DNA of 64,000 nucleotides from Trametes villosa (lineage: Eukaryota; Basidiomycota; Agaricomycetes; Polyporales; Polyporaceae): NCBI GenBank assembly GCA_002964805.2, contig PUDQ02000084.1:62001-126000 (forward strand), written 5' to 3'. Below the pieces are notes generated by a model. The model made no database searches. It worked only from the letters and a program-made list of their open reading frames with translations, and had not been told where the DNA came from. The position numbers and the translations under genes are program-made. Positions 23,588 to 35,472 of this stretch are shown here, piece by piece; the stretch's first letter is position 1, and each line of letters starts with the position of its first letter.

Positions 23588-25467
23588 ATGAGCGCAGATG
23601 GCGATGGGGTCCCGGATTCAGTGTGAGTGTTACCCCGCGCGGTATGCTTGAGGCGGCCAGCTGACCGCGAGGCGTGTTCGAAGGCATATCCACAACTACC
23701 TGCATCTCGCGGGCATGGGTGCGTCATTTGGTGGCTGCGCCGGCACGATCACACACTAACGGCGCGCAGTCGTATTGTATTATGACTTCCTCCTCACGTT
23801 TGGCGAAGAGTACTACAGGGTGTGGAAGAACCCGCGCTCCATCTCCTCTATCCTGTTCTTCCTCAACCGGTACCTGCCAGTCCTCGGTGTACGTGCGACG
23901 TTCTGCTGTGTGAGATACGTCAAGGACTCACCTGCTAGTGTGGTAGGATATCGCGGTGAACACTGGCAATTTCTACATCTTCCCTGACGAAAAGGTATGC
24001 TTCATGATCTTCATGCCCGATCACTGTATTCACGTCGCGTCTTCTGCCAGAGGTATATCAGTTCGATGTGGCAGCATCCCTCGTTCTCATGATGCGCCCC
24101 GGGGATTCCATTCAGCTGCCGCCAATATGCCTTCTTCCGTCAACTTCTCCTCATCATTAACCAAGTGGTGGTCTGTTGTACGTTACTTGCCTTCTAGCCT
24201 GCAGCACGCGTCCCACTAACTTCTGCTTCCCAGTTATCCTCTTCTTGAGGACGTATGCCTTGTATGGCCGAGACAAGCGCATCGCAGTGTTGGTTGTTGG
24301 GGTCGGCATGATTCTGCTTGGGATATCCTGCGTGCGTGTCGAGCTTCCCCGAGTGCCCATGCAAATTATTCTAAACTGGAGGCACAGTGGTCCATCGTAG
24401 GCCAGCACCAAGAGATCGACCTACGCGGGGGCTGCCACATCTTAGCGGACCGTATGACGTACGTCAAACCCCGAGCTGCAATTTCACCACCTCTGACATT
24501 TAGACGCAAACTGTCGCGCTCTCCAGCGCTATCAGTGAGTCCCGATCGATCACCATTAGCGTCGCACTAGTGCTCATTACCCGACGACGACGCCAGGGCT
24601 CGCGGTGTCCTGGGAGGCGCTCTTCGCGTTCGACCTCATGGTCTTCACGCTCACCGTGGGCAAGACGTTCCGCGAACGCTACCGCCACCGCGTCTCCTCC
24701 GGGCGGCACGACATTGTCTCGCTGATCCTCCGAGACGGTAAGCTGCCCCCCACGCTGTCTGCCCCCGCGCACGCTGACCGGAGGCTAAACGGCAGGGTCC
24801 ATGTACTTCGCGTATGTTCGCCCCCGCAACGGCTCCTGCCGTCCCACGCACTGACCGCGGCGTGTCCATACAGGGTCATGGCCAGCGTGAACTTTGCGAA
24901 CACGCTCACGTTCTACGTAAGCCGTCCCGCAAGCTCCTCCCTCGCCCCGCCGCTGACCCCCGCCCGCGTGCCCCGCAGTTCCTCGAGGTGCGTTCTCCCA
25001 CAGCCCCTCGCAACCACGGGCCAAGGCTAATCTCCGTCCCCGTGTCCTTGTCTCCGCCCCGCCCCGGCCTCCACCCGCAGCCGATCCTCCGCGGCTGCCT
25101 CTCGACCTTCGCGAGCAGCGTCTCGGTCACGATGATGTCCCGGCTCATGCTGAACCTGCAGGGCTCCGCGGCGGGCCGCGGCGCGATCGCGACCTCGTCC
25201 GCGTACCCGACGACGTCGGACAACTCGACGACGATGCTCTTCACCTCGCGCATCTCGATGCCCGGCGCCGCGACGCAGCGCGACCTCGACACGTCGCGCG
25301 TGCGCGACTCCGCGTACGTGCGCGCGCCCGACGCGGACCGCGCGCTCCACGGCGAGCACGGGTACATCGGTGAGCTGTACGAGCTGCATGAGCTGGATGC
25401 AAGGGATAGCGCGGACGGCGTGCATGCGCTGCGCATACGGGACGAGGACGGGCTCCCGAAGGTTTAG
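23588..25467 (+). CDS. DUF6533 basidiomycete membrane protein
   Basis: Fourteen exons: 23588-23622, 23684-23718, 23770-23888, 23947-23994, 24051-24067, 24116-24177, 24234-24331, 24388-24462, 24504-24534, 24597-24737, 24796-24811, 24874-24916, 24979-24987, 25081-25467. They total 1116 nt, a 371-aa protein. It fits the DUF6533 pattern (PF20151): YYDFLLTFGEEYYRVW, SSILFFLNRYLPVLG, LFLRTYALYGRDKR, a Gly-rich-Cys block (GGCH), then LSTFASSVSVTMMSRLMLNL and a polar cytoplasmic tail. About seven membrane helices are expected. These proteins are numerous in mushroom genomes; function is unknown, receptor-like roles are speculation. Three exons are only 17, 16 and 9 nt, yet each restores family sequence in frame. 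Confidence 0.85.
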
Positions 25468-25733
25468 CTTTGCTTTCGAAGCTTGCTGAGCATGCGAGGT
25501 GACCGCGTGAAAATGCCCGCTGGCTAGCGCTGCCGCGGCGGGGCGTTGTACTGAAGCTGAAGCTGTATGATCCACTTAGAACTAGCGTAGAGCGACCTAC
25601 TCATCTGTACCATGTATTCTGCATCTATCCCCCTCGGAACATTCAGCTGGAAACCTGGATTGATACCCAACAGGACATAGAAGACTTGCGGGAAGCAACG
25701 GGTCTTATACATGCTACGGGGAGCCCATAGCAA
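25468..25733. other. 3' flank of DUF6533 gene
   Basis: No gene seen before the tRNA. Confidence 0.4.
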
Positions 25734-25815
25734 GTCCCTATCGATTAGTGGTTAGATCATCACGTTGTGGTTTCACAATTCCGTGAAGACGCCGGCTCGA
25801 ATCCGGCTAGGGACA
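25734..25815 (+). tRNA. tRNA-His(GUG) with intron
   Basis: Acceptor stem GTCCCTA pairs perfectly with TAGGGAC, anticodon stem TCACG with CGTGA, and the T-arm is GCCGGCTCGAATCCGGC. The long anticodon loop reads TT-GTG-G followed by about ten intron bases and a final C, so the anticodon is GUG (His). A T5 run at 25827-25831 is a Pol III terminator. Confidence 0.88.
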
Positions 25816-26306
25816 AAAACCGGTTCTTTTTGCTCCTCTTGTAATCGTACTCTCCACTGCCACAAGTAGCGGCGTATCTGCTCATGTCGAGACATTCCAT
25901 TAACAGCGGCTGACATGATGTCGACAGCGAGCCCCCAAACCCTCTCGCAAAGTGAGCTGTCAGTCGAGCAACGGGGCCCATACGTACGTGAACAGAAGAA
26001 TCACGTAGGCCGAGGCATTCCGTTCCGTGCCGCCGCCATGCCGTGAGTCTTCGCGAAGTCACGCGCCCGAGTGCCAGCAAGACAATTTTCGCGAGAGTCA
26101 AGGAGCGTGTTGAGTAAACGACCGTGAGGTATACAGTAACATGGGGATACCAAGAGTAAAAGAAAAGAGACACGACGAGTGTACCCGAGGGACAATGTCA
26201 ATATCCGGTGCCAACACAAGTCCAGCATTCGCGCGCGCGACGCCCCCATGGCGCCACCTGGGGGTCGCGGCTGACCGCCTCTCCATGCCTAGTACGGAGG
26301 GGTGGT
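25816..26306. other. Intergenic, tRNA terminator and 3' flank of wall-protein gene
   Basis: Contains the T5 terminator after tRNA-His. No other gene recognised. Confidence 0.4.
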
Positions 26307-27099
26307 CTATGCGAACATCAGGCCGAGCGCGGCGATGGCGGCAGCGGCGAGGCCGCCGGGGGCAGCGAGGCTGCCCGCACCGTTGTTGCCGCCCTGCGCG
26401 GTGCCGGAGCTGCTGGGCGTAGACCCGCTGCCGGTTGCGCTGGCGGAGCCCGAGCCGGAGCCCGTGGCGGAGCCGCCGATGGTGGGCGTCGCGGATGAGG
26501 CGGGGTAGGCGGCGCCGAGGGCCTTGATCTCGAAGGGCTTGGACTCGGCGAAGATCTGGTGCCGTCGTTAGCTCACTGCCTCCGGGGATGCGCAAGGGAG
26601 CCGGGACAGATGCTGGGAGGGCGTGGACTGGGCGAGAGACTTACTTCGGAGCGGTTGAAGATGCTCGCGAACTGGATGGTGTAGCCGGTGGCGGGCACCA
26701 TGTTGATCTGGTCCTTGGTGATGAGCTTGGAGCAGTCGAAGTTGTTCTGCTGCGAGATGAACGCCTGGGGCGCGGTGAGGATTTTCACGTCCTGGTTGGC
26801 AATCCTGCAGGGAAGAGAAGGTTTCAGGCGCGTGCATGCATGGAAGAGGCGGAGCGGACGCACTGGACGGTGAAGTTCGTGTAGGGCGAGGTCTTGCACG
26901 TCCACGAGACGACGTTGTCCGACTGGGCGACTGTGCGACGTAGCAAGTGCGGGCGCGATTAGCTCTCCTGCTGCCAGAAAATTATGGACAGTCACTAACT
27001 CCACCACAAGTCGGGGCCGCCGGGGGCGTAGATCTCGAGCTGGGCGACAGCGCTGCCGGCGAGGGCGGCGAGGGAAAGAGCGGCGGCAGTGAACTTCAT
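26307..27099 (-). CDS. GPI-anchored Ser/Thr-rich wall protein (Kre9/Knh1-like domain)
   Basis: Four exons on the minus strand. A signal peptide (MKFTAAALSLAALAGSAVAQ) precedes an about 95-residue beta-type domain with LEIYAPGGPDLWW, VVSWTCKTSPYTNFTVQIAN and GYTIQFASIFNRSE, matching the Ser-Thr-rich GPI-anchored family (PF10342, related to Kre9/Knh1 of beta-1,6-glucan assembly). The tail is Gly/Ser/Ala-rich (SATGSGSGSASATGSGST) and ends in a short hydrophobic segment (LAAAAIAALGLMFA), as in GPI-anchor signals. It is expected at the plasma membrane or wall. Splice phases join the domain without a break. Confidence 0.85.
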
Positions 27100-29828
27100 G
27101 GCTGTCGAGGGGCGGAGGGGGAGGAGACCTGAGGCGTGGCAGGGGACGAAGGGGGAGGAGGACAAGAAGCAGCGGACCGGCTGATGGTCGACAACGCGGT
27201 GCTATTCCAGGCGGGCAGCGCGACGGCTGCCTGTCTCTTCCTCGGTTCCCGCGCCGTCGCTCGGCCGGACGTGCCCAAATCTCGCCGGCGGCGGACGGCG
27301 CATCAGGCGCGTCTCGCCCGAGGCGCCGGCCGGCCTGTCCCCCTTGGTCCCGACCACGACGATGTGCTGTCTTAGCCTGGGGCCTATGAAGTCTGACCGT
27401 TATGAGCTTCAGAGCTTCACGCTTGCTAGGAGCTATGGAATGCTCGCGATAGGGGCTCACCTGCAGTCATGAGCCGAGAAATTGCCGACGGCCTTGAGAC
27501 CCACGGTGGGTACCAGTCGCTTCCTTGTCCGCGTGCTCTCCAGGGCATAACCGAGTGGCTGACGAGTTCATGACATGGACAGCGCAGCGTCGGCGGGAGT
27601 GCGCGATGGTTGGAACTTGACAGAGAAACAGCGTTCCGCAGCACGGCGCGAACTCGAACTCTGAGCTTCTTGCGCCCGACACCCGGGCCAGGCGGGAACG
27701 CGCGCAGCGAACGCGCGCAATATATTCAAGCAGGATAATTCAAACGACGTAGGCGGTTCTCGTTCACAATAATGTTAAGTCGGCAGCCTGTGCGGGGCCC
27801 GTACCACTTAAAACGTACTCAAATTCATACGCTCTGTGAGCTGCGCCCCAACGAGCGCATATACAGACGGTTGCATGGGGTTGGCTTCAACCGAAGCGCA
27901 TTCGTGAAGGTGCGTCGCGTCCGTCGTTTCGTAGGGAGTGCTGTACTAATACACGTCGTCTTCTGAGCTAGGGTCCGGTAAGAAAGTCCCGGCCGACTTT
28001 CTAACAGATGTTAATAACACTGCCCCTCTGCCAGTGAGGGCTTTTCTTACACGACTAACAATTGTTCACATCTTCGATAGGAAGTGGCATTAACGTGTAG
28101 ATAACGACTTTCCAACAATGTAAGAAACTTTTCCGCTGTTAGTAACATGCTGGTCTTGGCACCAAACTCTCCGCAGTCCTTGAACTACTACCCAAACCCG
28201 CCCCAACCATGATATAACCTGTTCTGGATCCCGCTCAAGCACCGTAGGAGAATCAACACGGCTAGCAGTAATCCAGACTAGGCCAAGGATCAGCCTGGCA
28301 CGGTCAAGGTCTTAGGTGTATCACCACACCCCACTTGCGAGGTGCTGGGGCGCATCCCTCGGGCATACTACTATGTCATAGTACCGATCCAAGCATACCG
28401 GGCCGCAATGTTGGCGAGGTAGTGCTGGGTACTCTGACCGTGATTTAGATCCACTGGTGTCAGGGCCTGTCTAGAATGCGAACATCGCTCACTGCCGCCG
28501 TCAGTCTTGCCCTACAGTCACCGTGATTTACTTACATTTTCTTACACCCCAGATCACCCCCCTCCCGGTCCCCATGTTTACACGACTTATTCACAGCGTT
28601 TATAGGTCGGGATTTATCTACCGGACCCTAGTCTTCTCGGTGGGCTGCCTACCTTGCCGCACTTGTAATATCCGCCTCTCGCAGGAAACGTGAAGCTGCT
28701 CCTCAGCTTACCCAAGGGTCCCTGAAGAGCAACTCGTTGTCCGAGGAGTAGAAGACCCGCTCAGTCACAGGGGGCCTGCCCACTGTACATGCGTGTGCAG
28801 CTGCGAGCTCTTTGCATAGAGCCGAACATACGCCGGCTGCCTCACTTACGGTGGGTGTCTGCCACGTTCATTCCATGCGTATCTCATCGTTGGATGGAGT
28901 AGGGAACCCCGCTTTATGTCCGCACGTCATGAGCGCATGTCAGGGCGTAGCGAACTCCTTTGCGCAGGACTATGCAAACGCAAACGCCACCTCTATCCAC
29001 TCTTGCGACCAAGAAAGTACGCGAGGGCTCCGGGGCCTGCTCAGCTTGCTGCTCTGGGATACTCCCGATTGACCTGAGAGCGGCCAATATGGTATTGCGC
29101 TGCGTCCAAGCTCTCCCTCTTCTCGTTATATGCGGCTAACTCCGGGCTCTTCGACCGTCAAGCTCATTTTAGACGTGCTGAAGACGCATGGTAACGTGCG
29201 GCGCATCAGAGTTGGGCCGACGACGGCGTGGCTTCCCACGTAGGCCCTGCAGTTCTACCGCCCTCTTGCGTTGACCGGGCACTCGACTAGGCAGCACCTG
29301 CCTTGGAACCGCTATCAGTTAAAACTCGTGCATTGTCGTTGTGTGCTCTCCTTAATGCTCACGCCGTGGATCAAAGTGGTACGTTGATGTGGCATACACA
29401 GGTGACTGCAGTTGCTTCCCTTCCGACATTGAACCGGACTCAATAGTAGCAATTTAGCACTCCACTCAGCGTGCAGTCGCAATGGCTTCAGTAGCAGGCC
29501 CTATGGTGAAGTATGGCTCTCCTCTCGCGCACGGCTTGAAAGCCGGATTAGCTCCATCCAGAGCTTATTCACAAAGTTTGTTGCCGTACATGACGCAGCG
29601 CTGCCGTGCTCAGAGTCATATTGCACCTTCTTCATGATGCTACCCGCCTTTCCCCGCTAAACGTGCCCTCGAGATCCGCGTACATCGTGCTCACGCACCG
29701 TCAAACTTTCACACAGGTACTGCGTTTCCTCGCCGCCCTGCACTCATATACCCTCGCCTGACCTCTCTGCTCGCCAGTGCTCTCCTCTCACAGCGACTAC
29801 ACGTCTAGCTCGCCTTCACCGCTCAACA
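27100..29828. other. Gene-poor region, 2.7 kb
   Basis: After the promoter of the GPI-protein gene there is no ORF with recognisable motifs. From about 27700 to 29700 the sequence has many stops in all frames and is less GC-biased than the genes. The last about 130 bases lead into the RBR gene. I see no transposon remnant or repeats. Confidence 0.45.
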
Positions 29829-31358
29829 ATGGCTGCAGCTCACCTACGTGAATCCTCTGGGGTGATCCACGAGCGTACGCCGGAATGGAACGACTGGGAC
29901 GGGCTTTCCTCTCTCGATGGACACAACCCTACCCCCAATGCGCCTGACCACGACTCCCGCGGGCACGCTCCAACCAATCTGTCCACTCGCGCCCACCGCA
30001 CGGGGTTGCGGCCGTTGAAGTACCTCGTACCAAGAGGCGCACCCGCTGTTTGGAGAAGTGTGGGAGTCGGACTTCAACACAAGTGAGTATCGTGTTCGGG
30101 CATACTGACTGTACCGCTGGGCTGAGATCGATATAGGCTCTCCGCCGGAGTTCGGGCCCTCAAGCGATGTTTGGTTGTCATCGTCGCGCCAGAGCCGATC
30201 CAGGGCGAAAGACGACCTCGTCGTTTGCTCCCCAAGCTGAGCATTCTCATGCAGTACGTGACCATACAACTACCATATCTGTGCCCGTCTCATACTTATA
30301 CCAGGGAGACGTACGAGTGCGTCGCCTGCATGACCAACATCGACGTCTCGGAGGAACCAGCGGTCCAAGTCGCCTGCGGCCACCTCTACCACTCCGAGTG
30401 CCTCGTCCAGCTCGTCCAAGTCTCCATGAACTCGCCCACCCAGTTCCCGCCGCGCTGCTGCCGGAAGCCGATCTCGCCCCTCTCCTTCGAGCACTTCCTC
30501 ACCCCCGCGCAGAAGGAGGCCTTCACCACGCGCCAGGTGGAGCAGGCGACCCCGCGGCGCGTGTACTGCGCGAGCCCGCGCTGCAGCCGCTTCCTCGGCG
30601 CGCGCGACAAACGCACGCCCGTCCGCGTCTACCCGTGCCCCGCGCCCGCCTGCGGCACGCTCACCTGCGCGCGCTGCCGCGCCGCGGTCGATCCCGCCCC
30701 GGGCGCGCCCGTGCACGTCTGCGCGCACGCACCCGCGCACCGCGCGGCGCTGCGCCTTGGGACCGACCTCGGCTGGGCGCGCTGCCCCGAGTGCGAGCAG
30801 CTCATCGAGCGCGACGGCGGGTGCTCGCACATGACGTGCGCGTGCGGCGCGCACTTCTGCTACGGCTGCGGGGGCAAGTGGCAGACGTGCAGCTGCGTGG
30901 AGTGGCGCCACGGCCCGGTCGGCGAGCTCGAGCTCCCGCCACGCCCAGGCAGGCGAGAACGCGAGCGCGACCTGTTCGCGCCGCTGCAGGAGGGCGAGGA
31001 CTTGAGTGGACGGCTGGCACTGTGGGCTCCGCCGAGGCCTCCGCTGCCGGAGAGGGCGAGGACGGATCCTTTGCCGCAGCATGGAGGCTCTGCTCTCGCT
31101 ATAGGAAGACGTGAAGGGCGGCGCACTCTCACCGCGCTGCACGATGGGAGCCTGGAGGCGGTCCACGACGAGCATGGGCTACATCCGGTTGGAAGGGAGA
31201 ACTCTGTGCGGATATCCATCTTCACCGTCGACGAGGAGCCTTTGCAGGACACCATTGGGTCTTGTCTTCCATTCCGGCCGGACTCGCAATTGATCGTACG
31301 AGGAGAACGGGCTCAAGCGATACGCGAACGAGGAACGCGGCGCGCTACCACTATATAG
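29829..31358 (+). CDS. RBR-type E3 ubiquitin ligase, copy 1
   Basis: Exons 29829-30082 and 30137-31358 read through in one frame, 491 aa. The core is RING1 (CVACMTNI...CGHLYHSECL...CC), an in-between-RING segment (YCASPRCSRFLG...CGTLTCARC...CAH) and RING2 (CPECEQLIERDGGCSHMTCACGAHFCYGCGG). The Cys in GGCSHMTC corresponds to the catalytic cysteine of Parkin/HHARI-type ligases, which carry ubiquitin as a thioester before transfer. The C-terminal about 140 residues are charged and not conserved. The N-terminus before ETYECVAC is uncertain: another frame there looks protein-like but contains a TGA. A paralogue follows 0.5 kb downstream. Confidence 0.8.
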
Positions 31359-31907
31359 GCTGGCCTGGAGGTTGTACTCGTGGTGGGACTCAAACAGGGG
31401 GGTGGTTGCGTGGCATTCGTGTCCACCTATGTAAGGACTTCATCGCCTCGTCTACCAATCGCAATATGCGTTGCTTACCTTTTCTTCAGGTACCGTAGTC
31501 CTCAGCGCTCGCGTCAAATTTTGGCTTCATATTTACCGTGCCTGTTCCAGCCACCAAGCCCCGGCCTCTAGAGCCAGGCTCTTCTGGCAACCATCGCAGT
31601 GGCCGGAACTCCTGCTGCCCTCGATCAGTGAGATCGCGCTGGTACAGCATCTCTGTGCCTCCGTCCACCATGCACCTTCGAACCCCCAGCGCCACACATC
31701 CTTTCCTCTCATGGTACTCTTCTGCCGCATCCCGTCTGCTTCTCTGGTGCCTTGAGCCTCATGCGTGTTCGCCGCGCAGCGGCGCTTGGGACTACCCACT
31801 GGCATTCGTAACCTCATAAGTACCCTCTCTCTGCCAACCGGTCGCCGGTCTCTCTCTTGGTGTCGCCTGCGCATCGACCTCCCTGCCTCGGTTAACCTAC
31901 TGGTTGG
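31359..31907. other. Intergenic between the two RBR genes
   Basis: 3' flank of copy 1 and promoter of copy 2; no other gene seen. Confidence 0.45.
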
Positions 31908-33465
31908 ATGTCTGAAATCAGCAGTATCTTCGATGAGGACGAATATCTGGAGCTTCTAGATGATTATGTCGATGCTCGATTCGCGGTCTGGCCAGAGCGG
32001 ATCCCATCCCCTATAAACTTCGATTCAGCTGAAGCACTACACGTACGCGCGGGAGCGACTCCCCTCTCCCGGGCGCAAACTGCGAAGCGTATTGTCGCAC
32101 GTAGGTAAGAGGTCGCCTCAGTTAAGGGGCAGTCTGATTAAGAGCTGCCTGTAGGGTCTCGGAAGGCGTGCAAGCCCTCCAGCGGATGATCGCGCTTCGC
32201 ACTCCTCGGCTGAGACGGCGCACTCCGTCTAGGAGACGCATCATCCCCGCAAGACTCGTCGCTCCGCCGCCGATCGGAAGGCCTCTGGCTCTCGAGAAGA
32301 GGTAAGCAGCTGTATGCTTGTACTAACCATCCGCTGACTCCCAACATATAGATTACCCAGGCTACCCGAAGAATGCGTGGCTTGCCAGGACGAGATCTCC
32401 GCTCAGGACAACGCAACTCGGGTGCCCTGCGGACACATCTACCACTCTGCATGCCTGGTCGCGCTCGTCGAGGTCGCTATGCGCACTCCCTCGCAGTTCC
32501 CGCCGCGCTGCTGCCGCCGTACCATCCCTAGCGGCCTCTTCCGACTCCTCCTCGGACGTGCCCAGCGCGACGCGTTCGAGCTCCTCCAGGCCGAGCGGTC
32601 CACTACCCTCCCTCTCTACTGCGCCAACCCGCGGTGCAGTCGCTTCCTCGGCTCGCAATCCGACTCCACCGCCGTCCGCTTCACCACCTGCCACGCCCCC
32701 GCCTGCGGCACCCGCACCTGCGCGCGATGTAAAACTGCCGTCGGGCCGCACGAAACCACAAACACCCACGTGTGCGCACACGACGCGGAGAACGCCGCGG
32801 TGCTGCAGCTCGGCGCGCGCCACGGCTGGGTGCGCTGCCCGGGGTGCATGCAGCTCGTCGAGCGCATCAGCGGCTGCTCGCACATGACGTGCCGGTGCGG
32901 GACGCAGTTCTGCTACTCGTGCGGGAAGCGCTATGGGGGGTGCGACTGCGCGCTCCAGCCGCAGGGGTATGTCTACCCGTACGCCCGCCCCCGCCTAGAG
33001 CCGCTTAGAATCCCCCAGCCGCTACGCATGGCCCAACAGAGGAGGAGAGACTCTGTGCGGGATATCCCTTACGTGGAGGACCCGCAGCTTCCGATGCCTG
33101 AGCCCACCAACTGGGTACAAGCGTTCATCGACCTGGATGAGTCGTACCCTCTGAACCACCCTGCTGACTCGCTGGGCCGGCTGCGATTTCGCCCCTCCCT
33201 CCGCTCGGTGGCGAGCGATGGCTCGATCCCGGACGACTCAGAAGACCTCAAGCAAGTGACGCTTTCACCCCTGCCGTCCCCTACGGAATCCACGACCAGC
33301 TCGGAGGATTCTACCCACCGTGAAGTGAAGCAGACCGGTCCAGCGCCCGAGAGCCCAACGCCTTCGGTTGCTACCACAGGGGAGTCGCTTATGACGAGGA
33401 GAGGGGAGCTCGCCCAGCAAGTACGTACGGGTACGCTGCGAAGGCGTCCGAATGGCCCCCGGTGA
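31908..33465 (+). CDS. RBR-type E3 ubiquitin ligase, copy 2
   Basis: Exons 31908-32104, 32155-32301 and 32352-33465 give 485 aa. RING1 (CVACQDEISAQ...CGHIYHSACL...CC), IBR (YCANPRCSRFLG...CGTRTCARC...CAH) and RING2 (CPGCMQLVERISGCSHMTCRCGTQFCYSCGK) line up residue by residue with copy 1, including the catalytic Cys of RING2 in SGCSHMTC. Here GG before the catalytic Cys is SG. The N-terminus is acidic (FDEDEYLELLDDYVDARF), the C-terminal about 150 residues are Pro/Ser-rich. Same orientation and shared domain order indicate an old tandem duplication. Confidence 0.88.
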
Positions 33466-34048
33466 ACTTGGCACGGCCTTCAGTCTAGCTACATATATAC
33501 AGTTTCCCCGTGAACTCAGCTATCTATCCTCAGTACTAGTCCGGTCTGATCTCATCTTATTGTACCCACCCTCTTGCCGGTATTTATACTGTATGATATT
33601 GTGCTTCACATCCATGACCGTGAGGAGGCGTAGGATTCGAGCGTGCATGACACCCGACGCATCTGCCTCGAACGAGGGGGACGATGTGCTACACCATCAC
33701 GGAACGTTGTAAGCGCAGACAACACATGTACAACCTACCGCCTGCCGTGGGGCCGTGAGCTCAAATTCCTGGCGAGATACTACCTTGTCGGCTGCAAGGC
33801 ATGCACGGCGTACGGCGACGCGAGACTTGATTGAAGTTGCTGCCGCCGCCGGACCAGGAACAGGATTCCCCAAGCGTAGCTCTCCGAGCATCATTGCAGA
33901 GCAAGCGAAAGCGATGCGTACAAGCCGCAGCATACATCTCATATCGTCATATGCATGTAGAGTAAGACAGCGGGGAAATGCCGACGTGACGATAATTTTG
34001 GCCGCCAGAGCGCCAACCACCGAGGGACCGTAATCATACAGAGGCCGC
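33466..34048. other. Convergent intergenic region
   Basis: 3' flanks of RBR copy 2 and the eL20 gene. A T-loop-like sequence near 33630 is not part of a tRNA. Nothing else seen. Confidence 0.45.
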
Positions 34049-34773
34049 TCAGAACGTCGAGGGGCGGTGCGCGACGAAGGTCGAGCGGACCTTGGTGACG
34101 CGGTGGGGGAGGGGGAACTTGAGCTTGGGGACCAGGAGCTGCTTGATGTAGGGGCGGCGGATGTCCTCGCTCTTCTCGATCTCGACCACACGGAGAATCT
34201 ACACGCCGTATGGAATCAGCCACGTTCTGGAAGTGCTCGGTTCATGACGAAGTCGAAGACGTACGTGGATAGACCGGAAGCGAGCGCGGTGGCGGGCAGC
34301 CATGTCCTGGTAGAGCGCCTTGACGGCGTCCGCGCGGCTGAGCTCACGGAACTCCTTGTACATGTTGTGCGTGCCAGAGCGGGAGTCGTAGCGGAGCCAG
34401 ATACCGAAGTTCTTGATCTTCAGAGGCTTCTTCTCCTGAATCTATAACGCACGTCCCAAGGACGGCGGTTAGTCCCTACTCCGCCTGCCACTTGAACGGC
34501 TGCAAGGGATAATACACACAACGTTGACGCCAATGATCTCGCCACTGGCCTTCTTAACCTTCTTCAGTTGCCTATGTGCAGGGTTAGTGTCCGTACACAG
34601 GTGGCGCAAGCGTCGAGTATATTTTGATAGTGTGCGCACCTCAGGAAGTACCAGAATCGCGACTTCGCAACGACCTCGTTGGGCGCAAAGATGCGCATGC
34701 GGTAGATCTTGGGGGTGGGCTCCGCCTCGGAGGGCAGGTGGCGGCCGACGACCTGGTATTCGTTGAAAGGCAT
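34049..34773 (-). CDS. RPL20: 60S ribosomal protein eL20 (L18a/L20)
   Basis: Exons 34773-34640, 34571-34520, 34441-34265 and 34198-34049 sum to 513 nt, 170 aa, close to the family's 170-176. Diagnostic blocks: [78 protein letters not shown] and the C-terminal [12 protein letters not shown]. The protein is part of the large ribosomal subunit. The ATG falls exactly at an acceptor (CACCAG), so an intron in the 5' leader is likely, with a donor at GTGAGT about 34914 or GTAAGC nearby; leader introns are common in fungal ribosomal protein genes. Confidence 0.93.
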
Positions 34774-35472
34774 CTGGTGACGAGAGGTTCAGGAATGAGC
34801 GAAGGTCCTTCATCCAAAGCGCAAGCGGTCCATCCAGCGTCGTAACCAGCCAGTTGGCCATAGTTTCGGCATCCACGAGGTGCGTAGAGGAGCGTAGGGC
34901 CGTGCAGAAGCGTCGGGTACTCACTTTGAGGAGAGACCGGCTTACCCTTGAGTGTTGGCGTTGGCGTTGTCGTTGGCGGCCTCGATATCTTCGACTCTCG
35001 CAGGCGCAGTGGCAATAGAGTTTGCTGACTTTGACGGAGTCTGGATCTGATTGATAGACGCTCGCTCACCCCGCAGCGCTTGCCTTTGGCGCTGGCGACC
35101 TCGTCGCTCTCCTCGATCACCGACCGTCACTTGACTCAATCGAGACTCTAACCGCAAGCACTCTAAGCTTCATCGTGTTCACTGAACGACTGTCTGAATG
35201 TCCTGAGATACTACTCGCGCATGTCCGCGCTAGTTCGCTGCATCACTTTGAGCAACGCGACCTCTCCCCGTGGTCGTGCTTGTCAAGCATGCGATGCTAG
35301 AGCAAGTTGCTCCTGCACCGAGGTCTGCCTGAATCACCGGAGTGTACTGGATCGTGATGGTGCGCTACCTGGTATTGTCCTCGACATACATTCCTACTTC
35401 TCCTACTAACGGTACCCGTCGTGTGTCTATACACCGAGCATGCTTCGTCTATCATAGCTGCAATTCAACGCC
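34774..35472. other. Leader of eL20 gene and 3' flank of ABC-F gene
   Basis: Holds the probable 5'-UTR exon and intron of the eL20 gene (up to about 35170). A minus-strand ORF at 35157-34942 lies in that leader and is not a likely protein. No other gene. Confidence 0.45.

Noticed and set aside
30270..31175. 301-codon minus-strand ORF
   Set aside because: Antisense shadow of the RBR RING1-IBR-RING2 exon.
33625..33650. T-loop-like sequence resembling a tRNA
   Set aside because: Flanking bases do not form the T stem or an acceptor stem.
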